A DNA stretch of 64,000 nt from Nonlabens xiamenensis (GTDB lineage Bacteria; Bacteroidota; Bacteroidia; Flavobacteriales; Flavobacteriaceae): positions 496,001 to 560,000 of the forward strand of contig NZ_RMVE01000001.1 in NCBI RefSeq assembly GCF_003865345.1, written 5' to 3'. The notes below the pieces were generated by a model that saw only the letters and a program-made list of their open reading frames with translations, ran no database searches and had not been told where the DNA came from. Positions within the stretch are counted from its first letter, which is position 1. Each line of letters starts with the position of its first letter. Positions 52,947-61,312 of this stretch are shown piece after piece. The translations under genes and the position numbers were made by a program.

Positions 52947-55109
52947 ATGAATAAATATCTAATCGGAGCAGTGGCTTTGGCGGCACTGACCTCCTGTAAA
53001 AACGATCAAGAAAAAACCCAAAGCCTAGCCATGAAGTATCCTGATACCAAGAAAGTGGATACCGTTGATGTTTATCACGGTGTTGAAGTAGCAGATCCCT
53101 ACAGATGGCTGGAAGATGATCGTAGCGAGGAAACTGAGGCCTGGGTCAAAGCCCAAAATGAGGTCACGCAAAACTACTTGTCACAAATCAGCTTTCGCGA
53201 AAGCATCAAAAAAAGACTCACCGAACTCTGGAATTATGAAAAGATAGGGACTCCTTTTGACGAAGGCGATTTTACTTATTTCTACAAGAACGACGGACTC
53301 CAAAATCAATATGTCATCTATCGTTATCCCAAGGGAGGCGATGAAGACCAAGCCGAAGTTTTCCTTGATCCCAATACGTTCAGTGAAAAGGGGACTACCT
53401 CATTGGGGGGTGCCAGTTTTACGGAGGATGGTTCGCTATTTGCCTATTCGATCAGTGAGGGCGGAAGTGATTGGCGCAAGATCATCGTTCTGGACACCAA
53501 AACCATGGAAAAAGTTGGGGATACCCTCAAAGATGTAAAATTTTCTGGGATGTCCTGGAAAGGCAATGATGGATTCTTTTATTCCAGTTACGACAAGCCA
53601 AAGGGAAGCGAATTAAGTGCGATGACCGACCAGCATAAACTTTATTATCACAAGTTGGGTACGTCCCAATCGCAGGATCAGGTCATCTTTGGAGGTACGC
53701 CAGATCAAAAATACCGTTATGTAGGTGGGCGGGTAACAAATGACCAAAAATACCTTGTTATTTCTGCCAGCACTTCCACTAATGGAGGTAAATTGTTTAT
53801 CAAGGAACTGGATCGTCCAGACGCGCCGCTGGTGACCATTCTCGATAATTTTGATACCAATACCTACTTGATTCACAATGAAGGCAGCAAACTCTGGTTG
53901 GTGACTGACTATGAAGCGCCTAATAAGAAGATCGTCATCACTGATTTTTCGAATCCAACACAGGAGAATTGGAAAGATGTCATTCCTGAAACAGAACACG
54001 TGCTTTCTCCTTCCACAGGAGGGGGCTATATTTTTGCTGAATATATGGTAGACGCCGTCTCACAGGTCAAACAATTTCAATATGACGGTGAATTGGTCAG
54101 AGAAGTGGAATTGCCTGGTGTAGGTAATGTTGGTGGTTTTGGTGCCAAAGAGGAAGATGAAACCTTGTATTATAGCTTTACCAATTATACAACTCCTGGA
54201 AGCAGTTATCTCTACGATATTGAAAAAGGAACCTCAGAGCTTTTCAGGAAACCAGCCATCAAATTTGATAGTGATGCCTATGAAAGCAAGCAAATATTCT
54301 ACACGTCCAAGGATGGCACGCAGATCCCCATGATCATCTCCCATAAAAGAGGACTGCCGCTCGATGGCAAGAACCCGACTATCCTCTACGGATACGGAGG
54401 TTTTAATATTTCTCTCAACCCTTCTTTTTCTGTCACCAGGGCAGCCTGGATGGAAATGGGTGGCGTCTATGCTGTGGCCAACTTGCGTGGCGGTGGAGAA
54501 TACGGAAAGAAATGGCATGATGCAGGTACCAAAACCGACAAACAAAATGTATTTGACGATTTCATAGCGGCAGGAGAGTGGCTGAAGGACAATCAATATA
54601 CAGATACGCAACACTTGGCCATTCAGGGAGGGTCCAACGGCGGACTCCTAGTAGGGGCCACGATGACCCAGCGACCTGACTTAGCAGGAGTTGCCTTCCC
54701 AGCAGTTGGTGTGCTGGATATGTTGAGATATAATAAATTTACTGCGGGAGCCGGATGGGCGTATGACTATGGAACTGCCGAAGAAGGTAAAGAAATGTTT
54801 GAATATCTGAGGGGATATTCTCCATTGCATAACATCAAAAGCGGTATTGAATACCCAGCTACCTTAATTACAACTGGAGATCATGACGATAGGGTGGTGC
54901 CAGCTCACTCCTTTAAGTTTGCCGCCGAGCTCCAATCTAAACAATCAGGAGATCAGCCCACTTTGATTAGGATAGAGACAGACGCAGGTCATGGAGCAGG
55001 AAAATCAACTGAGCAGCAAATCCAAGAATGGACCGATATTTATGGGTTTGGTCTGTACAATATGGGTTACAACCAGTTGCCTGATGTCAATAAACGTATT
55101 AAAATGTAG
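52947..55109 (+). CDS. S9A prolyl oligopeptidase
   Basis: A 720-residue peptidase, probably a lipoprotein (LTSC, Cys17). The N-terminal seven-bladed propeller (about 60-440) follows a PYRWLED block that is diagnostic of prolyl oligopeptidase. In the C-terminal alpha/beta-hydrolase domain, the nucleophile is Ser563 (GGSNGG), with the acid in DHDDRVVP and the His in AGHGAGKS. It cleaves after proline in short peptides, here in the periplasm. An exact palindrome core (53191-53204) encodes S-F-R-E-S. Tight spacing suggests cotranscription with the T9SS protein gene. Confidence 0.93.
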   Translation: MNKYLIGAVALAALTSCKNDQEKTQSLAMKYPDTKKVDTVDVYHGVEVADPYRWLEDDRSEETEAWVKAQNEVTQNYLSQISFRESIKKRLTELWNYEKIGTPFDEGDFTYFYKNDGLQNQYVIYRYPKGGDEDQAEVFLDPNTFSEKGTTSLGGASFTEDGSLFAYSISEGGSDWRKIIVLDTKTMEKVGDTLKDVKFSGMSWKGNDGFFYSSYDKPKGSELSAMTDQHKLYYHKLGTSQSQDQVIFGGTPDQKYRYVGGRVTNDQKYLVISASTSTNGGKLFIKELDRPDAPLVTILDNFDTNTYLIHNEGSKLWLVTDYEAPNKKIVITDFSNPTQENWKDVIPETEHVLSPSTGGGYIFAEYMVDAVSQVKQFQYDGELVREVELPGVGNVGGFGAKEEDETLYYSFTNYTTPGSSYLYDIEKGTSELFRKPAIKFDSDAYESKQIFYTSKDGTQIPMIISHKRGLPLDGKNPTILYGYGGFNISLNPSFSVTRAAWMEMGGVYAVANLRGGGEYGKKWHDAGTKTDKQNVFDDFIAAGEWLKDNQYTDTQHLAIQGGSNGGLLVGATMTQRPDLAGVAFPAVGVLDMLRYNKFTAGAGWAYDYGTAEEGKEMFEYLRGYSPLHNIKSGIEYPATLITTGDHDDRVVPAHSFKFAAELQSKQSGDQPTLIRIETDAGHGAGKSTEQQIQEWTDIYGFGLYNMGYNQLPDVNKRIKM
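53191..53204. repeat. Palindrome GCTTTCGCGAAAGC (exact 14-bp core)
   Basis: Located in the N-terminal part of the prolyl oligopeptidase gene, read as S-F-R-E-S. Confidence 0.88.
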
Positions 55110-55140
55110 GTGAAATCTAAAACTTATATGTGAATTTATC

Positions 55141-55174
55141 ATCAGCCCAGCTATTTGCTGGGCTGATTTATTTC
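55141..55174 (+). terminator. Terminator after the prolyl oligopeptidase
   Basis: A perfect eleven-pair stem (ATCAGCCCAGC with GCTGGGCTGAT) around loop TATTT, followed by TTATTT, 31 bases after the stop codon. Confidence 0.87.
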
Positions 55175-55276
55175 CTAACCATTTAATAACCTTTTGGGAG
55201 TCAAAAGCTAATCATTAGTTCACCTTATCTTGACCTTGTAGGGTTTTCTTTGTGGATGTAACCAAATCATAAACTC

Positions 55277-56797
55277 ATGAAGAAAACTTTATTCGCCTTA
55301 GTCTTTTTATCCCTCTTAATCAGTTGTAAAAACGATGATGAAGATGCACTCACTTCCATCGCTTCTACAGACATCAACTTTCAACGCGGAGCCACCATCA
55401 ATGTAGGAGGAGAAGGTGCAGCTGAAATAAGTGCATATGACCCTGTATCAAAAAAACTCTTTGTCATCAATGCTGCGGCTGGCCAGGTCAATATCTATGA
55501 CCTTACGAATCCCAGTTTACCTATTGAACAGCCAGCCATCACTTTGGCTTCTGGTGCTCCCAATAGTGTAGCCGTGGGAAATGACATCATAGCCGTCGCT
55601 GTTGAAAATGAAAATAAGCAAGCTCCTGGTACCGTAGAAACCTACAGTATCTCAAATTCCAGTGCAATCAACACTTACACTGTAGGAGCCCTACCAGACA
55701 TGCTCACGTTTAGTCCTGATCAAAATAGCATCGTCGTGGCCTGCGAAGGTGAACCCAATGATGATTATAGTATTGATCCAGAAGGAACAGTAGGAATCAT
55801 TGATCTGACGAGTGGGAATGTAAGATTGGTAGATTTTACTGCGCTTAATGGGCAGGAAAACCAATTGAAATCTGCTGGTGTCAGAATATTTGGACCTAAT
55901 GCAAGTGTCGCTCAGGATTTGGAGCCAGAATTTGTGGTGGTATCTGAAGATAGCTCCACGGCCTATATCATTTGCCAGGAGAATAATGCCTTAATGAGTG
56001 TGGATATAGCCACGGGAAATATCAATTACCTACGCGCGTTTGGCGCCAAGGATTATATGAGTCCGCTGAACGCGATGGATCTAAGTGATCGGGACGATGC
56101 CAAGGAACTTAAGAATTGGCCAGTACGTTCCTTTTATCAGCCTGATGGTATGACGATCGTGAATATAGGTGGTCGAGAATATATTATTACCGCCAATGAA
56201 GGTGACGCGAGGGATTACGATAACTATTCTGAAGAAGAGCGCCTTGCTGATGTTACACTGGATCCTACCGCCTTTCCAGATGCGGCAACTTTACAGTTGG
56301 ATGAAAACCTGGGTCGATTAAAAATCACCACAGCTGATGGCGATACTGATGGTGATGGCGATTATGACTTTATCTATGGATATGGTGCTAGAAGCTTTAG
56401 TCTTTGGGATACAGAGGCTCAACTGATCTACGACAGCGGAAACAGTATTTCTGCCAACACCCTTGATATGAACGCGACCAGATTTAATGATGACGACGGT
56501 CGTAGCGATGACAAAGGCGCTGAACCTGAAGCTGTGGCCGTACTAGAGATCCAAAGCAGCCAGAACCGATATATTCTCGCTGTAGCAATGGAACGCACTG
56601 ATGGCGTATTGTTGTATGATATCAGCAACCCAAATAGTCCGCAATTTCTCACTTGGTTGCAACCAATGGGTGATGAAGCCCCAGAAAGCGTTTTAATGAT
56701 TCCTAGAGAAGACAGTGGAAATGATAAGGCTTTGCTCATCATCAGTAATGAGGACAGTGGAACGGTGAATATTTATGAAAATAATATTGAAGACTAA
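55277..56797 (+). CDS. Choice-of-anchor I family lipoprotein
   Basis: A 506-residue lipoprotein (LLISC, Cys17). It is a beta-propeller-like protein of the choice-of-anchor-I group: GGEGAAEISAYDPVSKKLFV near residue 44, VACEGEPNDDY at about 158, TANEGDARDY at about 302 and a final EAPESVLMIP segment. Here the anchor is a lipid instead of a C-terminal sorting domain. Relatives are annotated as mesenchyme-specific cell-surface glycoprotein or alkaline-phosphatase-like, but activity is unproven. Its calcium-binding-like DTDGDGDYD stretch (about 354-362) is notable. It is monocistronic between two terminators. Confidence 0.82.
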   Translation: MKKTLFALVFLSLLISCKNDDEDALTSIASTDINFQRGATINVGGEGAAEISAYDPVSKKLFVINAAAGQVNIYDLTNPSLPIEQPAITLASGAPNSVAVGNDIIAVAVENENKQAPGTVETYSISNSSAINTYTVGALPDMLTFSPDQNSIVVACEGEPNDDYSIDPEGTVGIIDLTSGNVRLVDFTALNGQENQLKSAGVRIFGPNASVAQDLEPEFVVVSEDSSTAYIICQENNALMSVDIATGNINYLRAFGAKDYMSPLNAMDLSDRDDAKELKNWPVRSFYQPDGMTIVNIGGREYIITANEGDARDYDNYSEEERLADVTLDPTAFPDAATLQLDENLGRLKITTADGDTDGDGDYDFIYGYGARSFSLWDTEAQLIYDSGNSISANTLDMNATRFNDDDGRSDDKGAEPEAVAVLEIQSSQNRYILAVAMERTDGVLLYDISNPNSPQFLTWLQPMGDEAPESVLMIPREDSGNDKALLIISNEDSGTVNIYENNIED

Positions 56798-56822
56798 TTT
56801 CTAATCCGTTCAAATTTGCAAG

Positions 56823-56852
56823 CCCGTGTTTTTCAACACGGGTTTTTGTTTT
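56823..56852 (+). terminator. Terminator after the choice-of-anchor I gene
   Basis: CCCGTGTT and AACACGGG pair around loop TTTC, followed by TTTTTGTTTT. Confidence 0.88.
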
Positions 56853-56857
56853 AAGAG

Positions 56858-56865
56858 TACCTTTG
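56858..56865 (+). promoter_or_regulatory. -7 element placed for a leaderless ABC ATPase transcript
   Basis: TACCTTTG matches TAnnTTTG and ends 4 bases before the ATG at 56870, so transcription would begin at or next to the start codon. No good -33 TTG is seen at the usual distance. Confidence 0.42.
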
Positions 56866-56869
56866 TGAC

Positions 56870-57844
56870 ATGCTGCAAATAGAACAGGTACATTTTACTT
56901 TTCCACGTTCCCGTTTCCACAATCATAATGAGAAACCCATAACCAAAACCCTGGAAGGGATCAACTTCAATGTTTCCCAAGGTGGTTTGGTGGCAATTTT
57001 GGGAGAAAGTGGTTGCGGTAAAAGTACCTTACTAGATATGATCTATGGTTTGCTGGAGGTGGATCAAGGAAAGGTGATTTGGAAAGGAGAGGAGCTTCTA
57101 GGTCCTGACCATCATTTGGTTCCTGGACATCCCATGATGAAATATGTGCCACAGGAGTTTGACTTAATGCCCTATACCAGTGTAGCCGAAAACGTTGGGG
57201 AACACCTGAGTATACAATTGGATAACCGCATGGATCGCATACACGAATTACTGGAAGTTGTAGATATGTCGGCTTTTGCAGGCAGAAAGGTCAGCACCCT
57301 ATCTGGAGGTCAAAAGCAGCGCGTAGCCATAGCCAAGGCGCTCGCTCAAGAGCCTGAATTATTGTTGCTGGACGAGCCTTTCTCACACATAGATAATTTT
57401 AGAAAAAATCATTTGAGGAGACGTCTTTTTGGTTATTTGAAAAAACAAGGGATCAGCGCGATGGTAGCGACGCACGACAAGGAAGATGTTTTATCGTTTT
57501 GCGATCAGGTCATCGTGATGCGCCATGGGAAGATTCTCGATTACAGGCCCACGATGCAGGTCTATCAAAATCCGAAAGATTTATACACCGCCCAATTATT
57601 TCACGAGGCGCAGATAATTCCTGGGGACTGGGTTCAGTCTCCAAAAGACCTGATTGTTTATCCTTATGAATTAAGCGTTGCAGACCATGGGTTTGAAGTT
57701 GTGGTTATGGAATCATATCCCACAGGTCGGGATTACCTCATCCTGGCTCAAAGGGAAGGTCTTGAGGTATTTTTTAAATCAGCTCGGGAGTTGGAAAAGG
57801 AGAGAAAAGTTCTGTTGGAATTGGTGAAAGATAAACACAGCTAA
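56870..57844 (+). CDS. ABC transporter ATP-binding protein (orphan)
   Basis: A 324-residue ATPase. Walker A GESGCGKST (45-53), Q-loop Gln95, signature LSGGQ (144-148) and Walker B LLLLDEP with catalytic Glu169 are all present, followed by the H-loop in MVATHDKED. A C-terminal domain (about 235-324) resembles the regulatory extension of importer ATPases. No permease or binding protein gene is adjacent, and the next gene is convergent. It presumably pairs with membrane subunits encoded elsewhere; the substrate is unknown. Confidence 0.9.
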   Translation: MLQIEQVHFTFPRSRFHNHNEKPITKTLEGINFNVSQGGLVAILGESGCGKSTLLDMIYGLLEVDQGKVIWKGEELLGPDHHLVPGHPMMKYVPQEFDLMPYTSVAENVGEHLSIQLDNRMDRIHELLEVVDMSAFAGRKVSTLSGGQKQRVAIAKALAQEPELLLLDEPFSHIDNFRKNHLRRRLFGYLKKQGISAMVATHDKEDVLSFCDQVIVMRHGKILDYRPTMQVYQNPKDLYTAQLFHEAQIIPGDWVQSPKDLIVYPYELSVADHGFEVVVMESYPTGRDYLILAQREGLEVFFKSARELEKERKVLLELVKDKHS

Positions 57845-57901
57845 GGGTATTATTCCATTTCACTTCTATCTGAAACCTTTAAGAGCTTAATCAATCTTAG
57901 C

Positions 57902-58624
57902 TTACTCAGCTAGCTGCTCATCTGGGTCAGCATTAGACAATTTCGCTTCAAATTCAGCTATTTCCATAGCTTTTTCTACCTTAAAATCGCCAATGGCGGT
58001 ACGTCTAAGGGCCGTTAAATGACCGCCATTATTTAATGCCTGTCCAAAATCATGGGCAATAGAGCGTATATAGGTTCCTTTACTACACCTGATTTTAAAG
58101 TGTACATCGGGGAGTTGGAAGTTGGTGATTTCAAATTCGTGAACCACCACTTCCCTGGCCTGTATTTCCGTTTCTTCTCCGGCACGGGCCAGTTCATATA
58201 GTCTTTTACCATCTTTTTTAATAGCGGAAAATATGGGCGGTTTTTGAAGGATTCGACCAGTGAAATGTTGGGTGGTTTCCCTGACTCGTTCCTCTGTAAT
58301 ATCATCCAAAGCAAACTCCTGATCCACCTGGGTTTCCAAATCATAACTTGGTGTCGTTGCCCCTAGACGTATCGTGCCCGTATATTCTTTCTGTTGGGCC
58401 TGGTAAGTTGAGATATTTTTGGTTTGTTTTCCTGTACATAGTATCAATAACCCACTGGCCAAAGGATCTAGCGTACCCGCGTGTCCTACCTTGATCTTTT
58501 TAATGCCATAGGCCTTCCGGATGAGCCAGCGCACCTTATTGACCACTTGAAAAGAGGTCCATTCCAGCGGTTTGTCGATTAAGATCACCTGACCTTGTTG
58601 ATAGGGGTTATTGTTTTCCTGCAT
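57902..58624 (-). CDS. truB: tRNA pseudouridine(55) synthase
   Basis: A 240-residue enzyme that makes pseudouridine at position 55 in the T-loop of tRNAs. The catalytic block is GHAGTLDPLASGLL with Asp53. The second family block is KPPIFSAIKKDGKRLYE at about residue 135. The RCSKGTYIRSIAHDFG motif follows at about 180. The ATG at 58624 lies 47 bases from the short repeat element. It is transcribed with, or just after, the TerB/DnaJ gene on the same strand. Confidence 0.95.
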   Translation of the reverse strand: MQENNNPYQQGQVILIDKPLEWTSFQVVNKVRWLIRKAYGIKKIKVGHAGTLDPLASGLLILCTGKQTKNISTYQAQQKEYTGTIRLGATTPSYDLETQVDQEFALDDITEERVRETTQHFTGRILQKPPIFSAIKKDGKRLYELARAGEETEIQAREVVVHEFEITNFQLPDVHFKIRCSKGTYIRSIAHDFGQALNNGGHLTALRRTAIGDFKVEKAMEIAEFEAKLSNADPDEQLAE

Positions 58625-58670
58625 GGGTACAAAGGAAAGGAATTTTATAAGAATGTTGATTGTCTTTTGG

Positions 58671-58765
58671 GCGTCACCACAAGGGTCGGGCTATACGTTA
58701 CAAGTCCTCGCATTTCCCGATATTCATCGGGAATGCTGCGGGCTTTCCACTGCTATCCCTGACGC
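58671..58765. repeat. Short dispersed-repeat-like element with terminal inverted repeats
   Basis: About 95 bases bounded by GCGTCA and TGACGC. Inside are GGGTCGGGCTATACGTTACA, a hairpin TTCCCGAT-ATTC-ATCGGGAA (58714-58733) and CTGCTATCCCTGACGC. From memory, closely similar blocks (GGGCGT, a CGGGCT segment, a variable hairpin, then CTATCCCTAACGC) recur in flavobacterial genomes as non-coding interspersed repeats. It begins 5 bases beyond the stop codon of the TerB/DnaJ gene. No coding content. Confidence 0.6.
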
Positions 58766-58770
58766 AAGCC

Positions 58771-59481
58771 TTAATTCATACCACGCTCACTGCGTATGTT
58801 TTCATAAGCTTCCTGAACCTTGCGGAATTTCTCCTCGGCACCTTTTCTATGGGCCTCATCCATGTCCATGAGTTTGTCGGGATGGTATTTTTTGGCCATA
58901 GTTCGATATGCCTTTTTAACCTCGTGATCTGGGACAGACTTATCTATTTCCAAAATCTTATAAGCGTTGTCCTGATCAGCCACAAACATAGCTTTGATGG
59001 ATACAAAATCCCGATCAGACAATCTTAAATATCTGGCGATCTGTTGGATCATGTGGAGTTCGGCATTGCCTACATGACCATCAGCCTGAGCAATTCCAAA
59101 TAAAAAGTGTAGGATTTGTAATCTGGATTCGTATCTGGTTCGGGCGGTCAAATAGTTACAAATATTTTGCGCATTGACCTCGCGTTTTTTGACCACTTCA
59201 TTAAATGTTCTAAAAATAGCATTGGCCCGATCCTTTCCATAGGCACTGACAAAATATTGTCTTACGTAGTCTAATTCCTTTTGGCTGACATGGCCATCGG
59301 CCTTGATGACCAAGGAGGTGAGTGACAACAGGTTCAATTCAAAATCTTGCGGGCTCACACTTGTACTGCGTTGCGTGTACGGGCTTCCGTAAGTGCGTTG
59401 GGTTTGGGAGCCATTACTTAAAAAAGCAGTGTAAATCCACCTGAGGATAAAGAAGATTGCTAAATAGCCTAAAAATGACAT
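58771..59481 (-). CDS. Membrane-anchored TerB/DnaJ (DjlA-like) protein
   Basis: A 236-residue protein from the ATG at 59481 (MSFLGYLAIFFILRWIYTAF); six extra in-frame codons upstream look non-coding. An N-terminal transmembrane anchor is at about residues 3-19. A TerB-like helical domain follows at about 48-160 (TSLVIKADGHVSQKELDYV, then GIAQADGHVGNAELHMI). A C-terminal J domain (about 168-236) has the HPD motif in AKKYHPDKL. This is the DjlA architecture, a membrane-bound DnaK co-chaperone. Its target is unknown. It lies downstream of the SUF-associated genes and upstream of truB. Confidence 0.87.
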   Translation of the reverse strand: MSFLGYLAIFFILRWIYTAFLSNGSQTQRTYGSPYTQRSTSVSPQDFELNLLSLTSLVIKADGHVSQKELDYVRQYFVSAYGKDRANAIFRTFNEVVKKREVNAQNICNYLTARTRYESRLQILHFLFGIAQADGHVGNAELHMIQQIARYLRLSDRDFVSIKAMFVADQDNAYKILEIDKSVPDHEVKKAYRTMAKKYHPDKLMDMDEAHRKGAEEKFRKVQEAYENIRSERGMN

Positions 59482-59549
59482 AGAATGTGTTTGAAACAAG
59501 AGACCTTGAGCTGCGTCATCGTGGTTGGGTGTTCAGTTATTGGCCGGAT

Positions 59550-60062
59550 TTAAGATTTCTTTCGCTTATAAACAGGAACAGCACTGCATGCCTCTCCATA
59601 CATGATCGACTTGGCCACAGATTGTAAGCGTTCTGTTATCATCGCATAGGCTGCCACAGGCACTGGCTTGTTGGAACAACCTTTCACGATTACTGGGTGA
59701 TCCTGAAAATCTGATAGATCTAGCTGCTCAATGCTTGAACGGTACAGCGCTGTTTCCAATTGCTCCAGGTTACCGTAGACGGTCAATGCAGCGATATCCT
59801 TGAGCTGGCTTTGAACGAGCATCCAGGCCCATTGAGGTATAATAGCATCGGTACTGCAGTAGATGGCTACAAAATGACCTTGATATACGCTAAAGTCTGT
59901 GGATTTTAAACTTTCGCGAAAGCGGGATTCTACCAGTACAATACCCTCCAACAACCATTGAGAGATATCAATTTGACTTCGTTCACCGGCGGCGTAGTAA
60001 TCTTCCAGGTCAAGAACCTTGAGTTTGGACTGTGCTACTCTATTGATGATCTCTTCGGCCAT
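59550..60062 (-). CDS. DUF2480 family protein
   Basis: A 170-residue soluble protein of the Bacteroidota DUF2480 family, recognised by the terminal block KGCSNKPVPVAAYAMITERL and YGEACSAVPVYK. Two cysteines in these motifs (in KGCS and EACS) are possible metal or cluster ligands. It is the last gene of a tight run (2-base gap after the SufT-like gene), so it is likely linked to Fe-S assembly, though no activity is known. A palindrome variant at 59911-59924 encodes R-F-R-E-S. The start ATG at 60062 is clear. Confidence 0.82.
   Translation of the reverse strand: MAEEIINRVAQSKLKVLDLEDYYAAGERSQIDISQWLLEGIVLVESRFRESLKSTDFSVYQGHFVAIYCSTDAIIPQWAWMLVQSQLKDIAALTVYGNLEQLETALYRSSIEQLDLSDFQDHPVIVKGCSNKPVPVAAYAMITERLQSVAKSIMYGEACSAVPVYKRKKS
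59911..59924. repeat. Palindrome variant CTTTCGCGAAAGCG
   Basis: Preceded by A in place of the first G of the core. It is within the DUF2480 gene, read on the minus strand as R-F-R-E-S. Confidence 0.6.
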
Positions 60063-60064
60063 GG

Positions 60065-60385
60065 CTAAAGCATTCCTAATTCAAGTTTTGCCTCCTCGCT
60101 CATCAGATCTTTGTTCCAGGGAGGATCAAAAGTGATTTCCACTTCGGCATCATTTACCTCTTTCAAGGTCTTTACTTTTTCCTCTACCTCTACAGGTAGG
60201 GTCTCGGCTACTGGACAATTGGGGGAGGTAAGAGTCATTAAGATCTTTACATCACCATCTGTGCTGACCATAACATCATAAATCAGTCCCAGTTCATAAA
60301 TATCTACTGGGATTTCTGGATCGTAGATGGTTTTGAGTACACGCACTACTTTCTCTCCTACTTCCTGTCCGTTGATTTCTTCCAT
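60065..60385 (-). CDS. SufT-like DUF59/MIP18 protein
   Basis: A 106-residue protein of the DUF59 (MIP18/PaaD) family found in SUF clusters as SufT. It is thought to help Fe-S cluster maturation or delivery. The motif TIYDPEIPVDIYELGLIYDV is at about residues 18-37, a TSPNCPVAETLP block with one cysteine follows at about 68, and FDPPWNKDLMSEEAK lies at about 88. The start is 1 base from the sufE stop. The position in a sufD-sufS-sufE run makes the role firm in outline. Confidence 0.9.
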   Translation of the reverse strand: MEEINGQEVGEKVVRVLKTIYDPEIPVDIYELGLIYDVMVSTDGDVKILMTLTSPNCPVAETLPVEVEEKVKTLKEVNDAEVEITFDPPWNKDLMSEEAKLELGML

Positions 60386-60386
60386 C

Positions 60387-60812
60387 TTAATTAAGTTGTG
60401 TTTGATAGGCTACAGCATACATCTTTAACTGTTTGATCATGGAGACCAAACCGTTGGCTCTTGTGGGTGAAAGATGTTCCTTCAATCCTATTTCGTCAAT
60501 AAAACTTGTATCGGCAGCGACTACCGCAGCTGGGGGTTGCCCTGACCAAGCTCTGATCAATATGGCAATGATTCCTTTGGTAATGATGGCGTCGCTATCT
60601 GCTGTAAAAACAATCTGGTCATCTTCCAAAGTGGCATCCACCCAAACTTTGGATTGGCAACCTTTGATCAATCGATCATTGGTTTTTAGTTCTTCGTTAA
60701 TGAGCGGAAGACTTTTTCCCAGATCTATCATGTATTCATAGCGCTGCATCCAATCGTCAAACATGGAAAACTCTTCTACGATTTCCTCTTGTATGTCTTT
60801 TATGTCTGGCAT
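60387..60812 (-). CDS. sufE: SufE sulfur-acceptor protein
   Basis: A 141-residue protein that takes persulfide sulfur from SufS and passes it to the SufBCD scaffold. The active cysteine is in LIKGCQSKVWVDA at about residue 51. The family opening is MFDDWMQRYEYMIDLGKSLP. The C-terminal LSPTRANGLVSMIKQLK is also typical. Its ATG overlaps the stop of the META-domain gene by 1 base, so these genes are translationally coupled. Nothing unusual. Confidence 0.94.
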   Translation of the reverse strand: MPDIKDIQEEIVEEFSMFDDWMQRYEYMIDLGKSLPLINEELKTNDRLIKGCQSKVWVDATLEDDQIVFTADSDAIITKGIIAILIRAWSGQPPAAVVAADTSFIDEIGLKEHLSPTRANGLVSMIKQLKMYAVAYQTQLN

Positions 60813-61285
60813 TAGTTTTTCTTCTCTGTGGCCGGAAGCGCTGTAATCAATGTTTCTCCTGACTCATCCAATAGGTGCAACTTTCCTTCTTCCATGCTGT
60901 ATGCATCGACCTGGGATAAATGGTTCATATAATCTCGCTCGATATCGGCTGTATTCTCGCAGTACATTTTGGTGCTCATGAGCATGCCGATTTCCAGCTT
61001 ATTTTCTTTAGGATTGCTGATAGGCCCTGAGTATTGATTGCAAGAGGAATAACCAGAGATGCGTGATTCCTCACCCAAGCTCACCTCAATTGTAATATCG
61101 TGTTCTGTATAGTCGTTTTCACCGACCATGGTAACATTATATTGGCCTGCCCAATCCTTCATCGACTTACTGTCGGCGGTTGTTTCAGTCAGAGCACTAG
61201 CATCTGTTTCTTCTGTTTTATTTTCTCCACATTCCTGGGCCTGAACCAATAGGAATAAACCGAAAATGATACTTAGTAATTTCAT
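60812..61285 (-). CDS. META/HslJ-domain secreted protein
   Basis: A 157-residue exported protein (signal MKLLSIIFGLFLLVQAQ; the next residue run ECGENK could make it a weak lipoprotein). The domain resembles META/HslJ: ISGYSSCNQYSGPIS at about residue 76, LEIGMLMSTKMYCE at about 96, then DYMNHLSQV and a final beta strand (GKLHLLDESG). Two cysteines in these blocks are typical. The presence of an envelope protein between sufS and sufE is odd: it is coupled to sufE by a 1-base overlap but has no obvious role in Fe-S assembly. Confidence 0.74.
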   Translation of the reverse strand: MKLLSIIFGLFLLVQAQECGENKTEETDASALTETTADSKSMKDWAGQYNVTMVGENDYTEHDITIEVSLGEESRISGYSSCNQYSGPISNPKENKLEIGMLMSTKMYCENTADIERDYMNHLSQVDAYSMEEGKLHLLDESGETLITALPATEKKN

Positions 61286-61312
61286 AATTTCTTATTTTGG
61301 TTATCTACAAAG

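Noticed and set aside
2594-59924. Palindromes as CRISPR repeats, parS sites or an insertion-sequence end
   Set aside because: The copies are kilobases apart with unrelated flanks, differ from the known parS word, and show no target duplication or transposase. CRISPR arrays need regular short spacers.
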